From Galeopsis tetrahit (lineage: Eukaryota > Streptophyta > Magnoliopsida > Lamiales > Lamiaceae): DNA of 64,000 nucleotides. Shown piece by piece: positions 55,133 to 64,000 of the stretch (position 1 is the stretch's first letter; each line of letters starts with the position of its first letter). The position numbers and the translations under genes are program-made. The notes beneath the pieces are model-generated. The model was not told the origin of the DNA, searched no databases, and saw only the letters and a program-made list of their open reading frames with translations. The stretch spans positions 22,370,565 through 22,434,564 of the forward strand of contig OY776125.1 of assembly GCA_963675135.1 (NCBI GenBank), read 5' to 3'.

Positions 55133-55430
55133 TTAAATAATAAAATCGTTGCTTCTTCTCTTATTAATTAGTGTGAATTAATTGCACAATTGAACATCGA
55201 TCGATCGAGGTTCGTTCATGCATGTGCAGTGATGAACTTTGAATTGAAGTTGATTGTGAATTGAGGAATTTTAGAAATTGAAAATCATGATTGAATACTG
55301 GCCAGGGTTCCAAAGTTATTTACTTTCGTATTAATTATTTAGATCTACATGGAGTATTTAAATTGTGTCCGAATTGAAAAATACACGGAAACGATGTTGT
55401 TTATTAAAAGTGGCGATCACATGCGCTCTT
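55133..55430. other. 3' flank of inhibitor gene 2
   Basis: Non-coding sequence similar to the downstream region of copy 1, then AT-rich sequence up to the LINE tail. Confidence 0.45.
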
Positions 55431-56541
55431 TCTTTTTTTTTTTAACAGTAAAGAATCAATTTCATTCCACGAGTGTTTTGGGTGCTCAGCCCATAAATTT
55501 ACAAGTAAAGTCTAACATATAAACAGGTTATGACACTTCCGCCTGAAAGAACTATACTCACTCAGTAATGCATAAGAACAGGTCGCAACACCAAGCTGAA
55601 ACTGAAGCGTTTCTCACCACCAAATTATGTCCTCCTAGCCACGTTCAAAGATGTATTTTTATATTTTCTAATGCTTTCTTTTCCTCCTGTCTTTCGTCAT
55701 TAAATCTTTTTGCATTTCTACATCTCCATATTTCCCAAACAACACAAGCCCAAAGGCTCGTAAAAAATTTCTTCCTTACTATGCCAGTGCCGAGAGCTTT
55801 AAAATGCTGCAGTGCATGGTCCTTAATACTCAGTTGTGGAATCAAGTTTACATTGGTCCAGCTGTAACATTTTTGCCAAATCCCCTTTGCAAAATTACAT
55901 TCCATCAAAATATGGGTATTAGACTCTGCTGCAGAATTGCAGAGGCAGCACCTTTGTTCCTCATCAGAAATTGGGACTCCTCTTCTGCTGAGGTTGTCCG
56001 TAGTAGCAAGCCTGCCTCGGAGCATCTTCCACCCAATTAATTTGACTTTCTTAGACGCATAACAACCCCACAAATTCTTGAATACTGGCCTTTCATCCTC
56101 CGTCCTCATCGTGTCCCCTTTTTCCTCCACCATTCGCGCATACGCACAGCTAGTAGAGTACGCTCCATAAGGTGCAAGGGCCCAGCTCCACATGTCGTCA
56201 ATGTCCTGCGAAATTTTTTGTCTGTCTAACAACACATTCAAAGCCATCAGATCCTCTCCCTCACTCACACTCAAGTCTCTTTCCCACCTCCAGTCCCACT
56301 ACCATCCACTACTACCCCAGTGACCCATATTACAAACCAGAAATTCCTTTTGCTCACTGATTGAAAAAAGGTCAGGAAATAACTCACTAGGGGCTTCCCC
56401 CCCATTCACCCACGGATCGCGCCAGAAATTCGTATGACTCCCATCTCCCACAATCCGACTGATTTTATTATTGGCTGCTCTCCCTCCTAATTCATTGTAA
56501 ATTTTTTTTATCTCTTTCCACCAACTAGATTCTCCTACGCC
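55431..56541 (-). mobile_element. 5'-truncated L1-type LINE
   Basis: On the minus strand only the 3' end of ORF2 and a 3' UTR with A tail remain (T run near 55434-55442 on the plus strand). The 5' boundary is hidden by a CACTA terminus at 56542. There is no long RT domain. Host orientation is opposite to the inhibitor genes. Confidence 0.85.
55645..56541 (-). pseudogene. LINE ORF2 C-terminal fragment (zf-RVT domain)
   Basis: One reading frame runs from 56541 to 55645, interrupted only by an in-frame TAG at 56299-56301. It contains GESSWWKEIKKIYNELG and VGDGSHTNFWRDPWVNG, then the zinc-binding zf-RVT region (LWGCYASKKVKLIGWKMLRG, CCLCNSAAESNTHILMEC and a downstream WACVVWEIWRCRNAKRF). These segments follow the reverse transcriptase in plant L1 elements. 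With one stop codon and no upstream part it is non-functional. Confidence 0.9.
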
Positions 56542-56679
56542 CACTACAAAAAAAATAGCTTTTAGTGACAACTTTTTTTGTCACTAAATCTTTGAATATT
56601 GTCACTAAAAATAGTTAGTGACAATTTTAGAGTTTGTGGCTATAAATCGTGTGGCTAAAAGATTAGTGGCGAAAATGTC

Positions 56680-57130
56680 TTAAACATCACTATATGTCAT
56701 ATTTTTAGTCACGTACATATTTTGTCACCAAACCTTATTTTATAGTCACATATCCATGTTGTCACTATTACTCAATGATTTAGTCGCATTTCCTTGTTGT
56801 CACTGTAACTCCGTGTTTTAGTCACATATGTTTATTGTCACTATAACTCAATGTTTTAGTCACATATGTTTATTGTCACTATAACTCAGTGATTTAGTCA
56901 CATATGTTTATTGACACTATAACTCAGTGTTTTAGTCACATATATTTATTGTCACTATAACTCAGTGTTTTAGTCACATATGTTCATTCTCACTATAACT
57001 CAAAGTTTTTAGTCTTATATCTTTGTTGCCACTATAACTCAATGTTTCAGTCACATATATTTGTTGTCACTATTGCTCAAGATTTTAGTCACATTTTTTC
57101 ATTGACACTAAAATAAATAGTATAGTTACA
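56680..57130. repeat. Subterminal repeats of the CACTA element
   Basis: About ten units of roughly 38-40 bp contain TTAGTCACATATGTTTATTG followed by TCACTATAACTCA. Such arrays bind the element's own accessory protein in En/Spm. Confidence 0.8.
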
Positions 57131-57820
57131 AAATTATTATGTCACAAGATTATTATGTCGTTTTTAGTCATGACTAATTATTATCACAAAATATAACGTT
57201 TATGTTACGGTATAATAATCGTATCTATAACTATCTACAAGTCATCACTATTTCTATGTCACTAATTACGATGTAATTATCACTCTAAAGGTTAAAAAAT
57301 TCATCACAATTTATGTTTTAATATTGATATTTTAAATAAATTCAATATAAATAATAATATTTATAATATTGTAATAAAAGTATTTTAACTATAGTCACAC
57401 TTTGTTATCACTAAAACCTAAAAATCTGTAAACATTATATTAATATTAATTTGATTAAAATTAAATAATAATGAGAAAAATTAAAAGAAGATAGTGTGAA
57501 AAATGTATTTCTATATAGTTCTGAGTTAGTGACAATATTTTTTTGACAATGTTTTTATACCTATAAAATAATCTATTTATGTATTGAAAATAAAATATTA
57601 CAAATTGAACAAATTGAAAGTAAAACTTGTGATTAACATAAACAAGTAATACAAAAGTGCAAATTTAAAATACATCAATACTTAAAACAAAAATGTGAGT
57701 CATTGCATAAAATAAACTAGATAAATTAAAATTAAATATCGAAAATAAATTACATAACATAAATATTAAATAAATCATCAAGTTGATGAATTGGTACGTA
57801 GTATATCAACCTGCTCAGAT

Positions 57821-58079
57821 GCTATCTTTCAAACCTGTAAAAATATAAATTTCTAATGAGTATTTTTATTGAAAAAAATAATATCAAATTAAAGATAAAT
57901 CACACCAATAATTACTTACACCATAAGATAATGAGATTTATTTGAGAAGCTTTCTTTCAAACCTGTAAAAATATAAATTTCTAATGAGTATTTTTATTGA
58001 AAAAAAATAATATCAAATTAAAGATAAATCACACCAATAATTACTTACACCAGAAGATGGAATGAGATTTATTTGATTT
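57821..58079. repeat. Tandem duplication of about 128 bp in the CACTA element
   Basis: CTTTCAAACCTGTAAAAATA begins both units (57825 and 57953), which run through ATTACTTACACCA. On the minus strand each copy contains a donor-like GTAAGTAATT, so an intron border was duplicated. Confidence 0.75.
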
Positions 58080-58760
58080 AGTGCACGATTCAGGAATTTT
58101 GGCTTCTAAGGACTCCAATCGTAAAGCCATTTCAGGAATTTTAGTTTCTAAGGACTCCAATCGTAAAGCCATCTCTGTGTTCTTTGTCCTCCATGCTTCC
58201 ATCTCTTCTTTGTCTTGTTCAAACTATTTCCTTCAATTTTCATTCGAATTCACACTTAATTATAAGTTTACAATGAACAAACACTAAGCATAACACTAAT
58301 TATATACGATCGTCGCCCTTGCCATGGGTCAAGGGAGGCTGGGGGGTTCTGGGTTAATTTTTTTACGTAATTAAATGTCAGAATTTACCAACTATTGGTA
58401 CCTTATAAGCATCACCTTCAAAAATAATTGGTCTATAGCATTTTCACCAACAACTAGATTGCGATGTGGATGAATAATGGTATCTAACATTCCAACTCCA
58501 CATCTCTTTCTTTCAACTGAAATTTCAGTCTTCCCTCTTCCTTTTCTTTGAGATACCCTAAATCAAAATTGTAAATTAAAATTGTAAATATATATGGTAA
58601 TTAAAACATAGAAATACATAAATTAATTGATATATAACCGATGGTGGGTTGACATCTGTTTGTAGTTCATGAGAATATTGAGCAAAAAAACTCATCATCT
58701 TCTTCATTTGTGTTGTTCATGTTTAAACTGCAACCCCTGTAAAAAAAACGTTAAAAATAC

Positions 58761-59037
58761 TAATTAACGCATATAATTAAAGAAAATAGAAAAAATACTT
58801 TATCATCGATCCGTAAATGAACACAATTGTATCCCATATATTTTAGTGAATAGAATAAAAAATAGTTACCTTAAATTAAATGAGAGGTTTCCTGTGTTTG
58901 AAGAGATACGGAAGATAATTCACTTTAAGAAGAAAAAGACAAAAACTGTATAATTTAATCTAATTGAAAATAATTTTAATATTGGGGAGGAAATTTAAGA
59001 GATATTGTGGAGGGAAATGAAAATTTCACTAAAATGT
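58761..59037. other. AT-rich sequence between CACTA remnant and inverted repeat
   Basis: No gene seen; it may still belong to the CACTA element. Confidence 0.35.
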
Positions 59038-59905
59038 AAGGTGTTTGATACGATGGCGGGAGAATTTGAGGTTCAGTTGCAAAGATGGGGAGGAAGGTTT
59101 GAGGTGAGACGTACATGACTATTGGTATGAATGAGGAGGGGTTTGAGGTGGAAGTGGGGGATTACTTGAATTTTTTTATTTAAATAATAAAATTTTGAAA
59201 AATCCTATAAAATATTAACAAAAAAATCTTAAATTTATAATTTATTTAATATTTTAAAACTTTATTAAGGCTTAATTGATTTTATAGATTTTTATTTTTT
59301 AATTAGTTTTAAATTTTTTAAAGTTTTAGGTGATTTTGTTAATATTTTACCAGTTTTATTTAGGTTTCTTTAGATTTTTATTATTAATTTGATTTTTTTT
59401 AACTAATTCTCCTTAAATTTATTTTATTTTTTAATATTTTTATATTTTATTTAGTTTTTTACTTTTTTGAAGATTTTTTTTTTTGTGTTCTTAATTAATT
59501 TTTTTATTATATATTTTTTAAGATTTGATATTTATTTTTTAAATATTTTCAAATTTTATTCAGCAAGACTTTTTTTGTTTTTTTAAAATTTTTCTTTTTT
59601 AGATTAGGAACATTAGTAACAGGAGAAAAAAGTGGGAAAGTATTAATTTTTTTTTTTTTTGAGGAAGTGAGGTTATTATATATATACGAATGAAATTGGG
59701 GTGCTACTAATGTAAATTAATTTTTAAATTTTTTTAGAGGTATACTTAATAAATGGTTAGTGCTTATATAATTTTGAAGGTGTAAGTAGGGCGGTTGTAA
59801 GTAAGTCGAGTCAACTTGCGAGCTACTTGTGCTCAATTCGGAAAAAGATCAAAATCGTTTTGAAGTTAATTGAGTTGAGTTGAGTTGAGTTTCGAGCTAC
59901 TCGAG
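59038..59905 (+). repeat. Left arm of a large inverted repeat
   Basis: It is complementary to 60826-61674. It begins TTTGATACGATGGCGGGAGA after a short lead, runs through a low-complexity A/T core and ends around TTTCGAGCTACTCGAGTAGC. Matching landmarks on the other arm are listed there. Confidence 0.85.
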
Positions 59906-60825
59906 TAGCTACCGAGTTCGAGCTCATAAATACCCCGCTTGAAAAGCTCGTGAGTCTAACTGTGTTTGGACAATATTTATTATTTTATTATTAATTTTGA
60001 AAATTATATAGGTAACCGAGTCGAGTCGATCCGAGTTCAAGTTTCTAATCGAGTCGAGCTCGATCTTTAAAATATTAGGCTCGACCGAGTTGAATTTCAA
60101 GCTTTGACCTTTGAGTATAACAATCGAGTCGAGTTTTGAGCTCAGCACTGCTCGGCTCGACTTGACTCATTTAGGTGTGAGTAGTGGTGATCTTAAATAT
60201 AATAGAAATATCAACCGAAATACTTTATTATGAATGATTAAATATTACAACAAGTGTTCAAAATTATATAAAATATGTTATTAGGGTCGAAAATCAAATC
60301 AAGGTATTTGATACTCAATTCGAGATCATTCGTTAAAAGTTTGTTTCAGCTCGGTTCAACTTAGATATCAAACAAGTTTAAACGTACATTTCTGTTTGGT
60401 ATAGTCTAAAACTCGAACTTGATAAGTAAGTACGTCAAACTACTCAAGCTCGATCCCGACCCTTCCTTCTATATAAGCGAACAATACAGTTTCAATTATT
60501 TTTTGCATTTTTTCGTTGAAATCAGTGATTCCAAAAAAATACAACTTTTGAAAAAATGGGTGTTGTAATTTTATCAATAGCAAATCCCAACGCTAATTCG
60601 AACTACATTATTCAATTGGAATTTTTGTGTTCAACTAATATGTGCAATGGAATATTCAACCATGGAAATTATTGAATATAAATTTCATAATCATTTTTCC
60701 ATCAAAAAATTTTAGAGAAAAAAATAAAATTTCTTTGTATAGGTATATTACAAATCCCTATCAAAGTTAATTAAAAAAAATAAAAAAAATTCTATATAGC
60801 TATATTACATTCACGAGCAAATAAA
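59906..60825. other. Spacer of the large inverted repeat
   Basis: About 920 bp. The first 280 bp are rich in GAGTCGAGCTCG-like dyads; the rest is AT-rich with no gene. Confidence 0.5.
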
Positions 60826-61674
60826 ATTCGAGTAGCTCGAAACTCAATTCAACTCGATTAACTTCAAATCGATTTTGATCTTTTTCTGAATTAAGCACGA
60901 GTAGCTCACGAGTTGACTCGACTTACTTACAACCGGCCTACTCACACCTTCAAAATTATATAACACAACCATTTATTAAGTATACCCCTAAAAAAAATTT
61001 AAAAATTAATTTTCATTAGTAGCACCCCCCAATTTCATTCGTGTATATATATAATAACCTCACTCAAAACAAAAAATTAATACTTTCCCACTTTTTCCTT
61101 CTCTTATCTTATTAATGTTCCTAATATAAAAAAGAAAATTCTTAAAAAAAAAAAAAATTTATGAATAAAATCTGAAAAATATTTAAAAAATAAATATCAA
61201 ATCTTAAAAAATATATAATAAAAAAATTAATTAAGAACACAAAAATCTTCAAAAAAAGTTAAAAACTAAATAAAATATGAAAATATTAAAAAATAAATAA
61301 ATTTAAGGAGAATTAGTTAAAAAAAATCAAATTAATAATAAAAATCTAAAGAAACCTAAATAAAACCTGTAAAATATTAACAAAATCACCAAAAACTTTA
61401 AAAATTTAAAACTAATTTAAAAAAAATCTATAAAATCAATTAAGCCTTAATAAAAGTTTTAAAATATTAAATAAATTATAAATTTAAGCTTTTTTGTTAA
61501 TATTTTATAGGATTTTTCAAAATTTTATTTTTTAAATAAAAAGAAAATCAAGAAATCCCCCCACTCCCACCTCAAACCCCTCCCATTCATACCAATAGTC
61601 CTGCACGTCTCACCTCAAAAACCCCCTCCCCATCTTTGCAACTGAACCTCAAATTCTCCCGTCATCGTATCAAA
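60826..61674 (-). repeat. Right arm of a large inverted repeat
   Basis: Landmarks inverse to the left arm: ATTCGAGTAGCTCGAAACTC at the inner end, AGTAGCACCCCCCAATTTCA in the middle, and CAACTGAACCTCAAATTCTC then CATCGTATCAAA at the outer end. The arm stops where the copia LTR begins. Confidence 0.85.
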
Positions 61675-61860
61675 TATTGGGAATATAATATATTTAAGAT
61701 ATATTATATATTGTAATTATTCCTTTTCTTAATTAGATTTAAATCTTATCTAGTTGTTAAGATATAGATTAGATATCCTTTTGTATCTATATATACTCCC
61801 TTGTACTCCTTTACAATTACTCAATGAAATTATAATTTCACAATTCATTGTTTCTCTATA
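61675..61860 (+). repeat. 5' LTR of the copia element
   Basis: About 186 bp. It has TATATATACTCCCTTGTACT (core promoter-like) and ends ...GTTTCTCTATA before the PBS. The expected TG and CA ends read TA and TA if the limits are right. The second LTR lies outside the window, so the limits are approximate. Confidence 0.65.
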
Positions 61861-62374
61861 TGGTATCAACGAGTCGTACGGCTAACGCCTCGATCCGACA
61901 TTCTCCCTTGTAGTCGTTGTTCGACGTCTGACGTTGTGCAAAACTCCCGACTACCACCCTCCACCATCGAGCCTTGTACTGCTGGAGAACTCCTCTGTTT
62001 CCTTAATTACAGCCTCATTACTACTTGTTCCTTTCTTCTGTTATTAATTTCTTCCTCCCCCGCTTCTTAAATCAATTTTTTAATTCAAAAATAAAATAAA
62101 ATAAATAAATCAGCGAAAACCGTGCCGCCCACACCGCTTCTTGACTTTTTTCACCGACTCAACCAATTATATATATATATATATATATATATATCTCAGA
62201 ACTCTGCAACCGCCCTAAATCCTAATACTTCCTCCATAACCGCCCAAAAACCCCTCTGGTTTGATAAATCCAGCCTCCCATACCACTAATTACTTTCTTG
62301 ATCGAACAACCCACTCAACTCTCTTCACGCACTCCCCTGCAACTTAACTCCTCTCAGAATTTCATCAAACCTCC

Positions 62375-64000
62375 ATGGCGGATCCGGCAAAAAAAGTAGA
62401 TGGATGCCTCGCGTTTAACATTGCGGCACAGGCACCCCTCAAACTCACGTCTGTAAATTACACGGCGTGGGCTTTTCAATTCCGAACATTACTCACGGGT
62501 TATGGCCTCTTCGGCCACCTCAACGGCACCAAAAAGTGCCCGAATCCCTCCAATCCGGCGACAAGCGACGACGCCGAACCTGATCCCGATGTCGAGCACT
62601 GGGTTCGCCAAGACCACCTCATCCTATCTGCTATCGTTGGCTCTCTAACGCCAACAATCATCCCCTTCATAGCCTCCTCGAAAACTGCTCACGAGGCTTG
62701 GAAAACTCTTGAGAATATCTATGGCAAATCTTCTCGTGGTCGCATCTTGGCCTTAAAGAATAAACTTCACTCTCCATCTAAGGGCACACGCTCTATAACA
62801 GAGTTTCTAAATGACATTCGCACTACAGTGGACGAACTTGCTCACATCGGCGTCACAATTGACTCCGACGACATCACGCTCAAGATACTCAATGGTTTAG
62901 ACGATTCCTACCGCGATCTTGCTAATGCCGTTCAAGCCCGAGACACTTCCATCACATTCGAAGAGCTTTATGACAAATTGCTTGGAATGGAGGCCCAACT
63001 TGCACTGAAAACAGTGGCCTCTTCATCACCCGCGTCCGCTCTTGCTGTTGGCCGCGGAACTACTCGCAATACTCGATCATCGAGAGGCCAGCCCCCATCC
63101 CGTAATGGCCGTCCTCCTTCCACAGGTACGCGCCCCTTTCTCGGCCGATGTCAGTGGTGCAATGTTACTGGCCATGTCCTCCGGAATTGCCCCGACTTCC
63201 CGCACCAGCAGATTGTCGTTCCCTCCCACTCGGCTGCTCGAGTGGCTCACTCGCCCTCCAGTCCCTCGGCTGCCCAGCAGCCAGCCTACTCAGCGCACAC
63301 GGCCGATGCTTCGGCCACTCCGTGGATACTAGATTCCGGGGCGTCTCATCATATCACGACTGATCTTCAAAATCTTTCCGTTCACTCTCCATATACTGGC
63401 TCAGATGATGTCATCATCGGTGATGGTAACGGCTTAAAAATTTCTCATATTGGTGCCTTTGACGCTCATATGTTAAAATTTGCAAATGTCTTGGTTGTAC
63501 CTCAAATGGCTAAAAATCTCATCTCCGTATCCACTCTTTGTCGTGACAATAATATTAATGTTGTTTTTGGTTCGACATCCTTTCAGGTGCGGGATGGCAT
63601 CACAGGGAGCATTCTCCTAGTCGGGAATCGCGTTGACAACCTATACATATGGCCAACTCAAGCAAATCCTAAACCCACTGCATCAATTACAACCAAACAA
63701 CCCCCACCCATTTGGCATGCCCGCCTAGGTCATCCGTCATTAAAAATTCTCTCTCATACTTTGTCTATGTATCGTTTACCTACCTCGAACTCTAAACTTC
63801 GTAATTGTGATTCTTGCAAGTGTGTTAAAAGTCATAAACTACCCTTTTACGATTCAACCATTATATCTAGTTCTCCTCTTGAAGTGCTTTACTCTGATGT
63901 ATGGACATCTCCCATTCTATCACCTGATGGTTTCAAACACTATGTTATTTTTGTCGATCATTTCAGCAAATATATTTGGCTTTACCCCTTAAAACGTAAG
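62375..64000 (+). CDS. Copia gag-pol polyprotein, N-terminal part (runs off the window)
   Basis: An uninterrupted frame of 542 codons from MADPAKKVDGCLAFN with no stop before the window ends. Domains in order are the gag core (TSVNYTAWAFQFRTLLTGYG at about 30, then AHEAWKTLENIYGKSSRGR), a CCHC zinc knuckle CQWCNVTGHVLRNC (about 260), aspartic protease WILDSGASHH (about 320), GAG_pre-integrase WHARLGHPS followed by CDSCKC (HHCC zinc finger), and the start of the integrase core with YSDVW and FVDHFSKYIWLYPL. The intact frame suggests a young and possibly complete element. Reverse transcriptase and RNase H should follow to the right. Confidence 0.92.
   Translation, partial: MADPAKKVDGCLAFNIAAQAPLKLTSVNYTAWAFQFRTLLTGYGLFGHLNGTKKCPNPSNPATSDDAEPDPDVEHWVRQDHLILSAIVGSLTPTIIPFIASSKTAHEAWKTLENIYGKSSRGRILALKNKLHSPSKGTRSITEFLNDIRTTVDELAHIGVTIDSDDITLKILNGLDDSYRDLANAVQARDTSITFEELYDKLLGMEAQLALKTVASSSPASALAVGRGTTRNTRSSRGQPPSRNGRPPSTGTRPFLGRCQWCNVTGHVLRNCPDFPHQQIVVPSHSAARVAHSPSSPSAAQQPAYSAHTADASATPWILDSGASHHITTDLQNLSVHSPYTGSDDVIIGDGNGLKISHIGAFDAHMLKFANVLVVPQMAKNLISVSTLCRDNNINVVFGSTSFQVRDGITGSILLVGNRVDNLYIWPTQANPKPTASITTKQPPPIWHARLGHPSLKILSHTLSMYRLPTSNSKLRNCDSCKCVKSHKLPFYDSTIISSSPLEVLYSDVWTSPILSPDGFKHYVIFVDHFSKYIWLYPLKRK

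Larger units (their letters stand above)
56542..58760 (-). mobile_element. CACTA (En/Spm) transposon, one terminus and part of an accessory gene
   Basis: The left end reads CACTACAAAAAAAATAGCTT, the canonical CACTA terminus, inserted into the LINE next to GCC (56539-56541). About 550 bp of subterminal direct repeats follow. At 58085-58760 minus-strand coding-like segments occur: repeated MALRLESLE-type heptads (58087-58175), GMLDTIIHPHRNLVVGENAI near 58390-58500, and an MNNTNEEDDEFF start near 58720. These resemble exons of the accessory protein of plant CACTA elements. I found no matching right end (TTTGTAGTG) in the window, so the right limit is only the end of what I can recognise. Confidence 0.65.
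61675..64000 (+). mobile_element. Ty1/copia retrotransposon, 5' part (continues past window)
   Basis: A short 5' LTR (about 61675-61860), a PBS of the initiator-tRNA-Met type (TGGTATCAACG at 61861), a 500-bp leader and an open gag-pol frame from 62375 to the window end. The element is inserted at the outer edge of the inverted repeat. Short LTRs and the gag sequence are reminiscent of the Ale/Retrofit lineage, but this is only an impression. Confidence 0.88.

Noticed and set aside
56680..57130. CRISPR-like array of evenly spaced repeats
   Set aside because: The DNA is plant nuclear; the repeats are diverged and adjoin a CACTA terminus, as subterminal repeats do.

Overview
The window is nuclear DNA from a flowering plant. 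The evidence is intron-containing genes with GT-AG boundaries, plant LTR retrotransposons (Athila-like Ty3/gypsy, Ty1/copia), Stowaway and Tourist MITEs, a tRNA-derived SINE and an AT-rich background. The gene set (plant neutral invertase, FEY-type reductase, PCC13-62-type desiccation protein, invertase/PMEI inhibitors) fits a eudicot. An asterid, perhaps Lamiales, is my guess but the sequence does not prove it.

Layout. Positions 1-19 kb are transposon-rich: a Stowaway MITE, an internally deleted Athila-like element (2896-9381, 5-bp target duplication intact), an hAT-like element and copies of three non-autonomous TIR families with 9-bp target duplications. I call these TIR-A, TIR-B and TIR-C. 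Positions 19-32.3 kb are a gene island: a six-exon alkaline/neutral invertase (19350-21821), a nine-exon FEY-like short-chain reductase (22653-26874), a two-exon Asp/Glu-rich protein gene (29372-30776) and, convergent to it, a three-exon PCC13-62-like gene (31159-32229). Positions 32.5-50.8 kb are again repeats. They include a nest in which a TIR-A element holds a very young LTR element that encodes only GAG and protease (39682-47626). Positions 51.4-55.1 kb carry a tandem pair of secreted invertase/PMEI-type inhibitor genes. The rest is a truncated LINE hit by a CACTA transposon, a 2.6-kb inverted repeat and the 5' part of a Ty1/copia element that runs off the window.

Main points of interest. 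(1) The 5' end of the FEY-like gene is a duplicate of the 5' end of the neighbouring acidic-protein gene, including promoter, exon 1, intron and start of exon 2. It is joined in frame to the reductase, which predicts a chimeric protein of about 465 residues under a borrowed promoter. (2) The two Athila-like families carry arrays of 12-bp palindromes in the LTR, ending about 86 bp upstream of the TATA box. The palindrome sequence differs between families (core TCGGCCGA versus CCGGCCGG) while dyad symmetry and position are kept. (3) The young GAG-protease element has nearly identical LTRs, a PBS, a PPT and a perfect 5-bp target duplication but no reverse transcriptase, so it must have been mobilised in trans. 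(4) The tandem inhibitors differ at the Pro-Lys-Phe triad (PKF versus PKY).

The host genes do not form a pathway. The neutral invertase is intracellular, whereas the inhibitors are secretory and belong to a family that acts on acid invertases or pectin methylesterases, so their proximity is probably coincidental. All exon boundaries and repeat ends were read by eye and were not checked against transcripts or databases.
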